A DNA stretch of 64,000 nt from CAZCVI01 sp964502145 (GCA_964502145.1 CAZCVI010000011.1:1-64000), one strand, 5' to 3'; numbered from the stretch's first letter, positions 34,517 to 43,235 are shown. Numbers and translations are program-made. Notes: generated by a model not told the origin, from the letters alone.

Positions 34517-34540
34517 TAATAGTTTCCCTTAAAATGATAA

Positions 34541-34576
34541 CCCCGCCGGAGGCCCGAAAGCTGATCCGGCGAGGGG
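34541..34576 (-). promoter_or_regulatory. GC-rich hairpin in the leader of the NYN gene
   Basis: The leader mRNA on the minus strand pairs CCCCTCGCCGGA with TCCGGCGGGG around a 14-base loop. No poly-T run follows, so it is not a typical terminator. It stands out in an A/T-rich surrounding. I could not match it to a known riboswitch class. Confidence 0.5.
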
Positions 34577-34589
34577 CAAATGTAATATA

Positions 34590-34618
34590 ACTATAATATA
34601 TAATGGTATTATTGTCAA
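34590..34618 (-). promoter_or_regulatory. Promoter of the NYN gene
   Basis: On the minus strand a perfect TTGACA (34613-34618), 17 bases, TATAGT (34590-34595). The leader to the ATG at 34516 is about 65 bases long. Confidence 0.7.
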
Positions 34619-34710
34619 GTATGATTTTCAAAAACATGGAAAAACAGCTCTTACATTTTTTTCAAAACCCTTCGTGCCAATTCGTGCTCATTCGTGGGTC
34701 CGTTTTTTTC

Positions 34711-34739
34711 TTGCAAATCCCTTGGTTTTCTTTTATAAT
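34711..34739 (+). promoter_or_regulatory. Promoter of the leader/TPR-CHAT locus
   Basis: TTGCAA (34711-34716), 17 bases, a perfect TATAAT (34734-34739). The stretch TTGGTTTTCTTTTATAATAA is repeated exactly upstream of the CHAT pseudogene at 43334. In front of both lie 10-base repeats of the ATTCGTG type (for example 34678-34700). Confidence 0.6.
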
Positions 34740-34797
34740 AATCCCGGGAGCAGTTCAATCTGTTGCTGAAACAAAAATCAAAGCGAGGATGAAACTC

Positions 34798-34914
34798 ATG
34801 AGACAATTTAACAGAGGTTTAACTGGAGTTATGGGTATTTTTATCCTGCTGTGTGTGGCCGTGTCTTTACATATAATGGTATTCGTACCGCCACAGCAAC
34901 AACGAGAGGTTTAA
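34798..34914 (+). CDS. Signal-peptide-like leader ORF, probably detached from the TPR-CHAT gene by a frameshift
   Basis: This 38-codon frame reads MRQFNRGLTGVMGIFILL and on to PPQQQREV. Its hydrophobic core and position equal the N-termini of the two CHAT pseudogenes (GFMVIFILLCMTGSFSVS, then IWAAPQ, a signal peptidase site). It stops eight bases before the TPR-CHAT ATG and is in a different frame. The TPR frame is open upstream through this region, so a one-base change would fuse them into an exported TPR-CHAT protein. Alternatively the short frame is only a translated leader. GAGG lies nine bases before the start. Confidence 0.5.
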   Translation: MRQFNRGLTGVMGIFILLCVAVSLHIMVFVPPQQQREV

Positions 34915-34921
34915 GAAGAGA

Positions 34922-37663
34922 ATGCAAGAAGCTAACTGTGAACTCTCACCCGACCTAGTATGGGGACAAAGAGGCTATGAATTTTTTAATAAATCAGATT
35001 ATCCTAATGCTATTGATTGTTTTATAAAAGCATTCAAGCTAAATCCTAATGAGATTACCTGGCAACTTAATCTATCGATGTCATACTACACCATTGGAAA
35101 ATTTCCCGCAGCGCAGCAGGTGTTAGAGGACTTGTGGGAAACTTTCCCTGATGAAGAAAATCGTAAACAAACTTTGATGGCTTTGGCTGATGTTCATTTT
35201 TATTGGGGGAAAGATTTAAGTGAGAAATATGACCATCTTAATGCGATTAAGCATTATGAAGAAGCCTATCGTATTAATAAAGACCTACGCCCCAAAATTG
35301 CAGCAATGTGTTTAAACAATATTGGGTTCATTTATGCATCCCTTGGTAACAAAAAAGAAGCGCTGGATTATTATGAGCAAGCCTTACCTCACTGCCGTGC
35401 CGTAGGTTACCGCCATGGTGAGGCCAAAGCCCTGAACAACATCGGGATGGTGTATTATTCCCTTGGAGAGAAAGAAAAAGCGCTGGGTTATTATGAGCAA
35501 GCCTTACCCATATATCAGGACTTAAAAAACCGTGGTGGTGAAGCCACCATCCTGAACAACATCGGGGGAACTTATTATTCCCTTGATGAGAAAGAAAAAG
35601 CGCTGGGTTATTATGAACAAGTCTTACCCATAGTTAGGGCCATAGGTGACCGCAGTGGTGAAGCCCGCACCCTGAACAACATCGGGGCCATCTATTCATC
35701 CTTTGGTGAGAAAAAAGAAGCGATGGGGTATTATGAGGAAGCATTTGGTGAGAAAAAAGAAGCGCTGAGGTATTATGAGGAAGCATTATTGCTCCGCCGT
35801 GCCATAGGTGACCGCAGTGGTGAAGCCACCACCCTAAATAACATCGGGGGAATATATTATTCCCTTGGTGAGAAAGAAAAAGCGCTGGGTTATTATGAGC
35901 AATCATTACCTCTCCGTAGTGCCGTAGGAGACCGCAGTGGTGAAGCCACCACGTTAAACAACTTGATGTATTTTTGGGACGCATTAAATAACAAACCAAT
36001 GGCCATCTTTTACGGGAAACAGGCCGTGAATGGCTTCCAACACCTGCGGGAAAATATCGTCAATCTCGACAAAGAAATAAAAAACAGTTACCTAAAAACA
36101 AAAAAAGAAAAATATCGTGATCTAATCAATCTTTTGATTGGTCAACGTAGGCTTGACGAAACGCTCCTGGTATTGGATATGCTCAAAGCCGAAGAGTACT
36201 ATCAATTCATTCAAAAAGATAGCTCATCTCTACTTCCTGATCGCCAGTACCACCCCCTCAAGTTCACCCCCTTTGAACAGCGGTGGCTGCAACAATACAA
36301 TACCCTGATGGGCAATATCTCTAAAATAAGCAGCAAATACCAGGAACTATTCATCGCAAAACCCAAAAACGAAACGGAGCAACTTCGTCTCACCCAACTG
36401 GAAACCCAACTCAAAGAAGCCAACAAAGCTTATGACCAATACCTCATCCAATTAAAAACCGCCTTTGCTGAACATGACCAAAAAATAAAAATTGGTGAAT
36501 ATGATGGTCTTAACTTAGCCTCAAAACCAAACTCTATCCAATCTACCCTCCGCCTCTTAGATAAAACCGTTGGCGGCAAGAATGTCACCCTACACTACTT
36601 CGTCTATGAGAATAAAATTCAAATCATCCTCACCACCCCCACCTTCCAAATAGTTCAGTCAAGCAGCCTTAATCAAATTGATCTTAATGACTTGGTCAAT
36701 TGCTATAAAGAAGCAATCCGATATTATAGGTCCAGGGGCGTTGTACACATAACTGACCTCCCCTCCGAAACCGCCCCATTCACTTCAACAGAACTCTATG
36801 ATCTGGTATTTAAACCCATTGAAAAAGACCTCAAAGACTACGGTGCCACCAACCTCATGGTTTATCTGGATGGAGTATTACGCTACATCCCCCTTCCAGT
36901 CCTCTTTGATGGGCAAAACTTCCTGGTACAACGTTACCGTATATCCAATCTCACCACCTCCAGTTTACTCAACGTCAAAGACGACCCCATTCAAAATTTA
37001 AAAATCCTCGGCATGGCAGCAAGTAAAGGCAGCACGGGGGTTTCCCATCTACCCAATGCCAGTGCTGAAATCCGCAACATTGTAAATGATGCCAGTAGTG
37101 GTTGCAACGGCTTCATCAATGGCAAAGCGCTGGTGGATGAGAAATTTACCAAAACCACAATGCTCCAGCAATTAAAAACCTTCTCTTTCCCTCTGGTGCA
37201 TATTGCCAGTCATTTTAATTTCAGCTCTGAAAACGAAACCCAAAACTTCCTCATGCTGGGCGACAGCACCAAACTGACTTTAAAAGACATTCGTCAGGAA
37301 GGCAATCTGTTTAAGAATGTAGACATGCTGGTCCTTTCCGCCTGCCAAACCGCCATGGGCACCAGCGATGGCGTTGAAATCGACGGTTTCGGTGAACTGG
37401 CCCAGAAAAGCGGGGCCAAAAGCGTGGTGGCCTCTTTATGGTTGGTGGACGATAAAAGCAGCAAAGACCTGATGGTCTCCTTTTACCGGAACATCAAAGA
37501 ACACCGCTTCTCCAGTAAAATCGAAGCCATGCGCCAAGCCCAACTGGAACTGGCTGGCCTGGATGATTTTTTACAACCCAACCCGCAACACAAAAGAGAA
37601 AAAACCGACTATGCTTCCCCCTATTACTGGGGGCCTTTTATCTTGATGGGCAATTGGCGCTAG
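34922..37663 (+). CDS. TPR-CHAT protein (caspase-like peptidase)
   Basis: This is a 913-residue protein. Tetratricopeptide repeats run from about residue 10 to 360. Those from residue 120 on are nearly identical 40-residue units (NNIGxxYYSLGEKEKALGYYEQALP). One unit is shortened and followed by a partial duplicate (EAFGEKKEALRYYEEA). After a helical linker (360-560) comes the CHAT domain, with the catalytic pair H764 (HIASHF) and C808 (VLSACQTAMG) and the C-terminus ASPYYWGPFILMGNWR. CHAT proteases are related to caspases and separase. In bacteria they act in programmed death or in CRISPR-linked proteolysis. It has no export signal in frame, but see the leader frame just upstream. Its neighbours (TIR proteins, NYN) fit a defence island. 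Confidence 0.9.
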   Translation: MQEANCELSPDLVWGQRGYEFFNKSDYPNAIDCFIKAFKLNPNEITWQLNLSMSYYTIGKFPAAQQVLEDLWETFPDEENRKQTLMALADVHFYWGKDLSEKYDHLNAIKHYEEAYRINKDLRPKIAAMCLNNIGFIYASLGNKKEALDYYEQALPHCRAVGYRHGEAKALNNIGMVYYSLGEKEKALGYYEQALPIYQDLKNRGGEATILNNIGGTYYSLDEKEKALGYYEQVLPIVRAIGDRSGEARTLNNIGAIYSSFGEKKEAMGYYEEAFGEKKEALRYYEEALLLRRAIGDRSGEATTLNNIGGIYYSLGEKEKALGYYEQSLPLRSAVGDRSGEATTLNNLMYFWDALNNKPMAIFYGKQAVNGFQHLRENIVNLDKEIKNSYLKTKKEKYRDLINLLIGQRRLDETLLVLDMLKAEEYYQFIQKDSSSLLPDRQYHPLKFTPFEQRWLQQYNTLMGNISKISSKYQELFIAKPKNETEQLRLTQLETQLKEANKAYDQYLIQLKTAFAEHDQKIKIGEYDGLNLASKPNSIQSTLRLLDKTVGGKNVTLHYFVYENKIQIILTTPTFQIVQSSSLNQIDLNDLVNCYKEAIRYYRSRGVVHITDLPSETAPFTSTELYDLVFKPIEKDLKDYGATNLMVYLDGVLRYIPLPVLFDGQNFLVQRYRISNLTTSSLLNVKDDPIQNLKILGMAASKGSTGVSHLPNASAEIRNIVNDASSGCNGFINGKALVDEKFTKTTMLQQLKTFSFPLVHIASHFNFSSENETQNFLMLGDSTKLTLKDIRQEGNLFKNVDMLVLSACQTAMGTSDGVEIDGFGELAQKSGAKSVVASLWLVDDKSSKDLMVSFYRNIKEHRFSSKIEAMRQAQLELAGLDDFLQPNPQHKREKTDYASPYYWGPFILMGNWR

Positions 37664-37820
37664 AAAAAGACTAATTGAGAATGGATAATTGCTAATGGAT
37701 AATGGATAACGGAATTTGTGGCACTTCGTGCTGTTATTTTAACCTGACTTCGACACTCGAATTGTTTCTTCTGCACCGGTTCAGAAAAAATGGGATCGCG
37801 GTCATGAATCATACTGGTCA

Positions 37821-38198
37821 TTATTTCCTGGTATCGCCCTTGAATTTATGGAAATTTCCCAGGATTTCATGACGAAACAGTGGGGATTCCAACATGGAGG
37901 CTAACAATTCGGTTACTTCTTTTTTGTCGGGAAAGGCATCCAGCAACGAGGGTTCTTGCTCTTTAAAGAACATCTCGCCTTTGCCAGAAATCAGCCAATT
38001 TAGCGAGACATTAAAGCGAATCAGTAGGATACTTAAGACCACAGTGCCGGGGAAGGTTTCTCCCCGTTCGTATCTCCCGTAATAACTGGGTTCCAGTCCC
38101 AGTTGAGCCGCCATTTGTGACCGGGTTAAGCGGAGTGCCGAGCGTATTTGTTTAAATCGGTCCTTGCTATTTTTTCTAGTATTTTTTTCACTTTGCAT
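37821..38198 (-). CDS. XRE-family transcriptional regulator
   Basis: This 125-residue protein has a helix-turn-helix at residues 14-75 (FKQIRSALRLTRSQMAAQLG, EPSYYGRYERGETFP), then LNWLISGKGEMFF and an acidic C-terminal helix region. It is a member of the same group as the regulator at 9380-9847. It lies convergent to the TPR-CHAT gene and may control genes of the island; its operator was not identified. Confidence 0.85.
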   Translation of the reverse strand: MQSEKNTRKNSKDRFKQIRSALRLTRSQMAAQLGLEPSYYGRYERGETFPGTVVLSILLIRFNVSLNWLISGKGEMFFKEQEPSLLDAFPDKKEVTELLASMLESPLFRHEILGNFHKFKGDTRK

Positions 38199-38325
38199 TT
38201 ATATTCAACTTCCTTTATATTATTAATCCAAGCATTTTTTAATGCCCATAGCTCATTATACGCGACTCGGGACAAAAAGTTCAGTTCTACCCCTAAAAAA
38301 ACAGGACAATCGTGCAAACAATAAC

Positions 38326-38598
38326 AAAATTAAAGCAAATCATGACCAAATTTAATTAAAACATGGTCTAATTTATGCTAACCCTCACCAAATTAAAGCC
38401 AACCATGACCGGACTTATGCCAACCATGACCAAATTTAAGACATCCATAATTTGATTCATGCTAACGATGACCAAATTAAAGCCATCAATAATCCAATTT
38501 ATGCTAACCATGACCGAATTTATGCCAGCTATGACCAAATTTAAGTAAAACATGGCCTAATTTATGCCAACCATGACCTGTTTTTTATGAACCATGAC
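38326..38598. repeat. 21-bp tandem repeat, about 13 degenerate copies
   Basis: Units of exactly 21 bases follow the pattern CAAATTTATGCCAACCATGA plus one base, with starts at 38347, 38368, 38389 and so on to 38578. Copies differ at many bases, but the 21-base phase never slips. Even positions favour TTTATGC and others TTTAAG/TAAAGC. The array fills the gap between the XRE gene and the DUF5615 fragment. The minus-strand frame through it encodes heptads but shows no gene signals. Confidence 0.85.
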
Positions 38599-38709
38599 AT
38601 CTATCATGCAATCCATTCATAATTCTCAATTAATCTTTACTTAAGCCACCCCATCGCCTCCTCTAAGCCATCTCAGTCCAAACCGTCAAGCCGTGCGCTT
38701 GAAGCTATC

Positions 38710-38922
38710 CTATATTATAGTGCAGACGAGGGAGGGAATACAAGTTTTTTTTACTAGAAAGGAGCTGTTGTCAATCCAGCGGCAGATATTGGATAGTGTG
38801 CCTATTGCTGGAGCAATCGGGTCTCCAATACACAGTACATCTATCTTCGGTTCATGATGCAGCAACTGATCCCGCAGACTGTGCGGCATATTTTCGTCAA
38901 GCAGGAAACGGATATCGGTCAT
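38710..38922 (-). pseudogene. DUF5615 (PIN-like) toxin, C-terminally truncated
   Basis: This 70-codon frame begins TDIRFLLDENMPHSLRDQLL, the typical start of DUF5615 proteins with their first acidic residues D8/E9. It continues through VLCIGDPIAPAIGTL and RWIDNSSFLV. It then breaks into a poly-A stretch (KKTCIPSLV) where the family normally continues with TNNRKSMPxHL and about 40 more residues. The second catalytic part is lost. It overlaps the DUF433 gene by four bases as in intact DUF433-DUF5615 modules. Confidence 0.7.
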
Positions 38923-39254
38923 TGGGATAAGGTTATTGGCTGTATTGGCCGGATTGATTTCAGGTAAAGCAGACGTTTTATGACGGGGGAAGGATTCTGT
39001 TTTTGCTCTTGATGGGATTCCTCCGAATAAAGCCGATAAGCATCCAGATAATTATCCAGTTTCTTGCGATCATGCAGGTATAAGGTGATGGTGGCATATA
39101 CGTGTTCCAGAGAAAGGCTGGTGTAACGCACGGCGATTTCTTCTGGGCTAATGCCATCAAAATAATCTTCCAATACCGTTTCAATGCCGATTCGAGTGCC
39201 TTTGACACGGATATCATCTTCTCCCAAAAAATCGAAATAGTCTTCTATGTCCAT
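38919..39254 (-). CDS. DUF433 antitoxin-like protein
   Basis: This 111-residue protein has a DUF433 core: IRVKGTRIGIETVLEDYFDG, SPEEIAVRYTSLSLEHVYATITLYL. The core is a small helix-turn-helix-like domain. DUF433 genes are regularly paired with DUF5615 genes and considered antitoxins. AGGGTG precedes the ATG. The partner downstream is truncated, so the pair is likely inactive as a toxin module. Confidence 0.85.
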   Translation of the reverse strand: MDIEDYFDFLGEDDIRVKGTRIGIETVLEDYFDGISPEEIAVRYTSLSLEHVYATITLYLHDRKKLDNYLDAYRLYSEESHQEQKQNPSPVIKRLLYLKSIRPIQPITLSQ

Positions 39255-39321
39255 GGTTCACCCTCTTTTTAGTGACCCACAACCAATCATACGATCATTC
39301 TTATTGCTTATTTTTGCCATC

Positions 39322-39351
39322 ATTATACCTATATTATAAATGGTAAAGCAA
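39322..39351 (-). promoter_or_regulatory. Promoter of the DUF433 gene
   Basis: On the minus strand TTGCTT (39346-39351), 18 bases, a perfect TATAAT (39322-39327), about 68 bases before the ATG. The remaining gap up to 39488 holds a degenerate ATTCGTG-type repeat (39440-39475) and otherwise nothing I recognise. Confidence 0.5.
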
Positions 39352-39488
39352 TTGTCTCAAAATGTCAACTCTATACTCCAGATTTTAGAAATGTCCACCG
39401 TTTCAAACCCGTTGCCTTACCCACCCATTTTCTCAAAACCCTTCGTGCTAATCTGTCCCATTCGTGGGCCAACTTTCTTGATTGGCAA

Positions 39489-39517
39489 TTGGAATTTAAA
39501 CCTGGATATGGTATACT
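39489..39517 (+). promoter_or_regulatory. Promoter of TIR gene 4
   Basis: TTGGAA (39489-39494), 17 bases with CCTGGATATGG, TATACT (39512-39517). The whole block from AATTTAAACCTGG to the start codon is nearly that of TIR gene 1, although the genes are 14 kb apart. Confidence 0.75.
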
Positions 39518-39561
39518 ATCATTTTAGCGCGTAAACACAGCGAGGGAACAGGACGTGTGCC

Positions 39562-41565
39562 ATGAGCAAGGTTTTTTTAAGCTATCATTCAAAGGATGAA
39601 TCATTTGCCAGTGAATTATACACCCGCTTAACCCGGGATGGCGTGCAGTGCTTTTTTGAAAAGGAATCCATACCCTGGGGAGCCAAAAGAGAAGAAGTGC
39701 TGGCCAAAGGTCTGGCGGAAAGCGATTTTATTGTACCTATCTTAACCCCGGATTACTGCCTCTTCCAATGGCCCCAATTGGAACAGATCGCCTTGTTTCC
39801 CGAAGACCCCAGCGGGTTTACAAAAAAAATACGCCCCCTGTTGTTAAAAAAATCTGAACCGGAACTGCCCCAGTTTCTTAAATCTATTCAAGCCATTGAT
39901 ATCTCCTCCATGGAAATATTTGAAGCCAATTACCCCACCATTTATCGCGGATTGAGTGGAACGGTTCAGGAAACCCCAGCCATCTTAAAAAATAAATTAT
40001 TGCCCCTCAGTGTCTCCAGCTTCTCGACATTGATTAACGATAATTTTATCTATGTGGATAAAACGAAATATATCTATAACCTAGTGGCCAATAGAGGGGC
40101 ATATTTTTTATCCCGTCCACGGCGATTTGGGAAATCATTGTTAATTTCCACGTTAAAGGAGATTTTTTTGGGGAACCGCGATCTTTTTAAAGGGTGTTGG
40201 ATTTATGATCGCATCCAGTGGGAGAAGTATCACGTTATCCACTTGGATTTTTTGGATGTAGACTATCAACATCTGGGTCTTTATGATGCCCTTGCAGAGA
40301 ATTTGACCTTGATTGCGGATGAGTTTGGTATCCAATTACTGGGGAAGAGTCTCCGAGGAAAATTCCGCGACCTCATCCGAAAACTGGCCAAAGATAAACC
40401 CGTGATCATCCTCATTGATGAATACGATAAACCACTTACAGATTATATTGACAATTTAGAAATGGCAGAAGTGAATCGGCAGACGCTCAAAGGTTTCTAT
40501 TCTGTCCTCAAAAGCCAGGGTGAGAATATCCGGCTTCTTTTTATGACCGGAGTTTCCCGGTTCAGTCGTCTTTCGGTTTTTAGCGATTTGAACCATATGG
40601 TGGACATCACCTTTCTTTCTGATTATGTGCCCATACTGGGATACACTACAGAGGAAATAGAAAGGTATTTCTATCAATATATCCAAGAGTATTTGGACAC
40701 CGTTCCAGGTTATTCGCACGAGGAATTATTTAAAAAACTTAAAGAGTATTATAACGGTTATTCCTGGGATGGCAAGTCCTTTGTTTATAATCCTATTTCA
40801 ATCATGAATTTTTTTCTCCATAAAGAGTTTAATTCTTTTTGGTTTGCCACCGGCACCCCCACTTTTCTTGCGAAAATGGCCAGAATGAGGGGGTTGGATG
40901 TGCGCGGATGGGAAGAATTGGAAGTGGACAGTTCATTCTTCGACAAATTTGATATTGCCAATATAGATACCGACTTGTTGCTGTTTCAAACCGGATATTT
41001 AACCATCAAAAAACATGTGGACGAGAGCTATACTCTTTCCTATCCTAACCGGGAGGTGGAGCATGCCTTCCTTAACAATCTGGTAGAAGAGTTTTCTGGG
41101 CAAAGACAAGCGGTTTCCAAAGATTTGGGGCTTGCTCTTAGAAAGAGCTTAAAAAATAACGACTTAAAAGCTTTTATTGAAAAAATGCAAACCTTCCTCG
41201 CGGCCATTCCCTATACCTTGGTGACGGGTGAGGTGGAAAAATATTATCACCTGGTTTTTTATCTGGTCTTAAAACTGGCCATGGGTAAAGTGAACCCGGA
41301 ACATTTCAGCAATCGTGGTCGCATGGATATGGTAGTTGAGGTAGACCAGTATATATATGTCTTGGAATTTAAAATAGGTAGTGCGGCCAAAGCTCTCAAG
41401 CAAATCCAGGAATTGGCTTATTATGAACAATTCCTGGGACAATCGAAAAAAATAATCTTGGTAGGCATCGGTTTTAGCCCAGAGAAAAGAAACATCGCCG
41501 ACTATGCCCAGCGGGAAATCAAAACGGGTGGCAAAACCAAAAAACCGCGCTTAAAAGCAATATAG
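39562..41565 (+). CDS. TIR - AAA_ATPase_like - PD-(D/E)XK protein, copy 4
   Basis: This is a 667-residue protein with the same architecture as the tandem copies. TIR has SKVFLSYHSKDE and W70-PQL-E74, so the likely catalytic glutamate is present. The ATPase-like domain has RPRRFGKSLL and VIILIDEYD. The nuclease has GRMDMVV and YVLEFK. It is diverged throughout from copies 1-3, without long identical blocks. Its tail (KTGGKTKKPRLKAI) matches copy 2, pointing to it or a relative as donor. It stands alone behind its own promoter. Confidence 0.88.
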   Translation: MSKVFLSYHSKDESFASELYTRLTRDGVQCFFEKESIPWGAKREEVLAKGLAESDFIVPILTPDYCLFQWPQLEQIALFPEDPSGFTKKIRPLLLKKSEPELPQFLKSIQAIDISSMEIFEANYPTIYRGLSGTVQETPAILKNKLLPLSVSSFSTLINDNFIYVDKTKYIYNLVANRGAYFLSRPRRFGKSLLISTLKEIFLGNRDLFKGCWIYDRIQWEKYHVIHLDFLDVDYQHLGLYDALAENLTLIADEFGIQLLGKSLRGKFRDLIRKLAKDKPVIILIDEYDKPLTDYIDNLEMAEVNRQTLKGFYSVLKSQGENIRLLFMTGVSRFSRLSVFSDLNHMVDITFLSDYVPILGYTTEEIERYFYQYIQEYLDTVPGYSHEELFKKLKEYYNGYSWDGKSFVYNPISIMNFFLHKEFNSFWFATGTPTFLAKMARMRGLDVRGWEELEVDSSFFDKFDIANIDTDLLLFQTGYLTIKKHVDESYTLSYPNREVEHAFLNNLVEEFSGQRQAVSKDLGLALRKSLKNNDLKAFIEKMQTFLAAIPYTLVTGEVEKYYHLVFYLVLKLAMGKVNPEHFSNRGRMDMVVEVDQYIYVLEFKIGSAAKALKQIQELAYYEQFLGQSKKIILVGIGFSPEKRNIADYAQREIKTGGKTKKPRLKAI

Positions 41566-41607
41566 CGGCATAGGACGATACGCCCTTTAACGATTACCCA
41601 AGCGAGG

Positions 41608-42001
41608 ATGAAACTCATGAGACAATTTTGCAGACGTTCAAGGGGGTTTATGGTTGTTTTTATCCTGCTGTGTATGACCGGGTCTTTTTCGGTTTCTATA
41701 TGGGCTGCACCGCAGGAATTTGAGAAGGAATAGCCCCGGCATCAAGTGTGGTGCCAAAACCGTGGTGGCTTCCCTGTGGAAAGTGAACGACAAAAGCAGC
41801 AAGAACGTGATGATCTCTTTCTATCAGAACATCAAAGATGGCAAATACTCCAGTAAAATCGAAGCCATGCGCCAAGCCCAATTGGAACTGGCTGGCCTGG
41901 ATGATCTTTTGCAACCCAACCCGCAGAACAAAAGAGAAAAAACCAACTATGCCTCCCCCTACTATTGGGGCCCTTTTATTATGATGGGCAATTGGCGTTA
42001 G
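41608..42001 (+). pseudogene. Deletion derivative of a signal-peptide-TPR-CHAT gene
   Basis: A signal peptide frame (41617-41733, ending SVSIWAAPQEFEKE) is joined, with a frame change, to the last 80 codons of a CHAT gene (GAKTVVASLWKVNDKSSK to GPFIMMGNWR). The TPR region and the CHAT catalytic His and Cys are gone. The junction sequence GGCATCAAGTGTGGTGCC is the same as in the pseudogene at 43334, so one deletion event was later duplicated. Confidence 0.8.
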
Positions 42002-42087
42002 AAAAAAAATTGGAAGGCGGACTGTTGATTTATAGGTATCCTTTTTTTTTGAGAATGATTAAATAATCCTCTTTGGATAGAGGGCAT

Positions 42088-42435
42088 TTAATTCCATTTG
42101 ATAAAGTGTTGCAGTATGGCCAGCCATTTTTGTGGCAGTGGTCCCAGGTTCTCTTGGTCTTCCATTAAATCAATAAATAGTGCGATAATTTCCGCGCAGA
42201 GTAAATCAACAGCTTCAAATTCATTACTGGCATAAGCAAAGGCTTCCACATCATCAAAGCTGGCAATGATCTGGTCGTTTTCGTGTTCGATGGTGATATA
42301 GATTGGATGTTTCAGCGGGTATTTTTCGTCCCGTAATGAATTCAGGGGGATGATTTTGAAGTTGGCTTCTATTTTCTTCAATATTTGCTTGGCGTAATAA
42401 GAAATCTGTTCTGACTGAACCACTTGTAAGCTCAT
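42088..42435 (-). CDS. Hypothetical protein, possibly HicB-like
   Basis: This is a 115-residue protein with GAGG before the ATG. The segment PIYITIEHENDQIIASFDD followed by a helix (SNEFEAVDLLCAEIIALFID) has the strand-turn-strand-helix look of HicB-type partial RNase H folds. The family match is weak, and no HicA toxin is adjacent. It lies between a CHAT pseudogene and the divergent vapBC pair. Confidence 0.55.
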   Translation of the reverse strand: MSLQVVQSEQISYYAKQILKKIEANFKIIPLNSLRDEKYPLKHPIYITIEHENDQIIASFDDVEAFAYASNEFEAVDLLCAEIIALFIDLMEDQENLGPLPQKWLAILQHFIKWN

Positions 42436-42561
42436 GTGAACCTCTTTGTATTATATAGCACAAGACTTCTTTTTTTTCAACCCCTATCCTTTTTTTTTCG
42501 CGTATTTGAAGTGAGGGGCGTGGTCGAATAGTTTTTTTTGCGTTTTATTATTAAAATAGCG

Positions 42562-42589
42562 TTGATTTCTACACAGGATTATGTATAAT
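42562..42589 (+). promoter_or_regulatory. Promoter of vapBC
   Basis: TTGATT (42562-42567), 16 bases, a perfect TATAAT (42584-42589). GAGGTG serves as ribosome binding site before the ATG at 42607. Confidence 0.6.
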
Positions 42590-42606
42590 TATGTGTGAGG
42601 TGAAAT

Positions 42607-42807
42607 ATGGCAACCAACTTGGCGATAGATGATAGTTTACTAAGAGCAGCCCAAACCATCAGCGGTCACAAAACCAAAAAGGCCACTGTGACTGAAGCAC
42701 TCATGGAATATATTAAAAGAAGAGAGCAAATGAAGATCACTGAATTATTCGGGAAAATAGATTATGATGACGATTACGATTATAAAAAAGGAAGGTTCCG
42801 GGTATGA
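42607..42807 (+). CDS. vapB: VapB-family antitoxin
   Basis: This 66-residue protein has an N-terminal ribbon-helix-helix (TNLAIDDSLLRAAQTISG; KATVTEALMEYIKRREQ) and an acidic tail with DYDDDYDYKKGRFR that would occupy the toxin active site. It overlaps vapC by four bases (ATGA), the standard arrangement for translationally coupled pairs. The complex normally represses its own promoter. Confidence 0.88.
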   Translation: MATNLAIDDSLLRAAQTISGHKTKKATVTEALMEYIKRREQMKITELFGKIDYDDDYDYKKGRFRV

Positions 42808-43235
42808 CCGTACTGGTGGATACCTCTGTTTGGTCTTTGGCTTTTCGACGTCAGAAAGCCAATTCGGTTTCTTCGCAACAGGATTTGGTGGAAAGGGAAT
42901 TGAAAATGCTCATAACCAACTCGCAGGCTGCAATCATTGGCCCTATAAAACAGGAATTGTTATCAGGCATCTCTTCAACACAACAATTTGAACTTTTAAA
43001 AGCACGAATCAATCCATTTGAAAATTTAGAAATCCTTGGGGTAGATTATGAATTGGCCGCAGAATTTTATAACCGATGTCGCCAAAACGGAATCCAGGGG
43101 GGACATATTGATTTTCTTATTTGTGCCGTGGCACTTCGGTATAATTTCCCTATTTTCACCACGGATAAAGACTTTGACCTATATGCCAATCATATTGATA
43201 TCCTTCTTTACACTCCCCATGAGATAATAAAGTAA
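42804..43235 (+). CDS. vapC: VapC-family PIN ribonuclease toxin
   Basis: This 143-residue PIN protein has all four acidic positions: D6 (VDTSVW), E51 (IKQELLSG), D103 (HIDFLICAVA) and D121 (FTTDKDFD). It is full length and uninterrupted, so this is the only toxin-antitoxin pair in the window that looks complete. VapC toxins cut tRNA or rRNA. Confidence 0.9.
   Translation: MTVLVDTSVWSLAFRRQKANSVSSQQDLVERELKMLITNSQAAIIGPIKQELLSGISSTQQFELLKARINPFENLEILGVDYELAAEFYNRCRQNGIQGGHIDFLICAVALRYNFPIFTTDKDFDLYANHIDILLYTPHEIIK

Noticed and set aside
34541..34576. Possible cyclic-di-GMP riboswitch, because of GCCTCCGG and GGGGTTA near the NYN gene
   Set aside because: The rest of the GEMM consensus (tetraloop-receptor stems, A-rich junctions) is absent and the element is too short.
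38368..38553. Minus-strand 61-codon frame with heptad-like hydrophobic repeats
   Set aside because: It translates the degenerate 21-bp array; no Shine-Dalgarno sequence, and the array extends beyond the frame on both sides.
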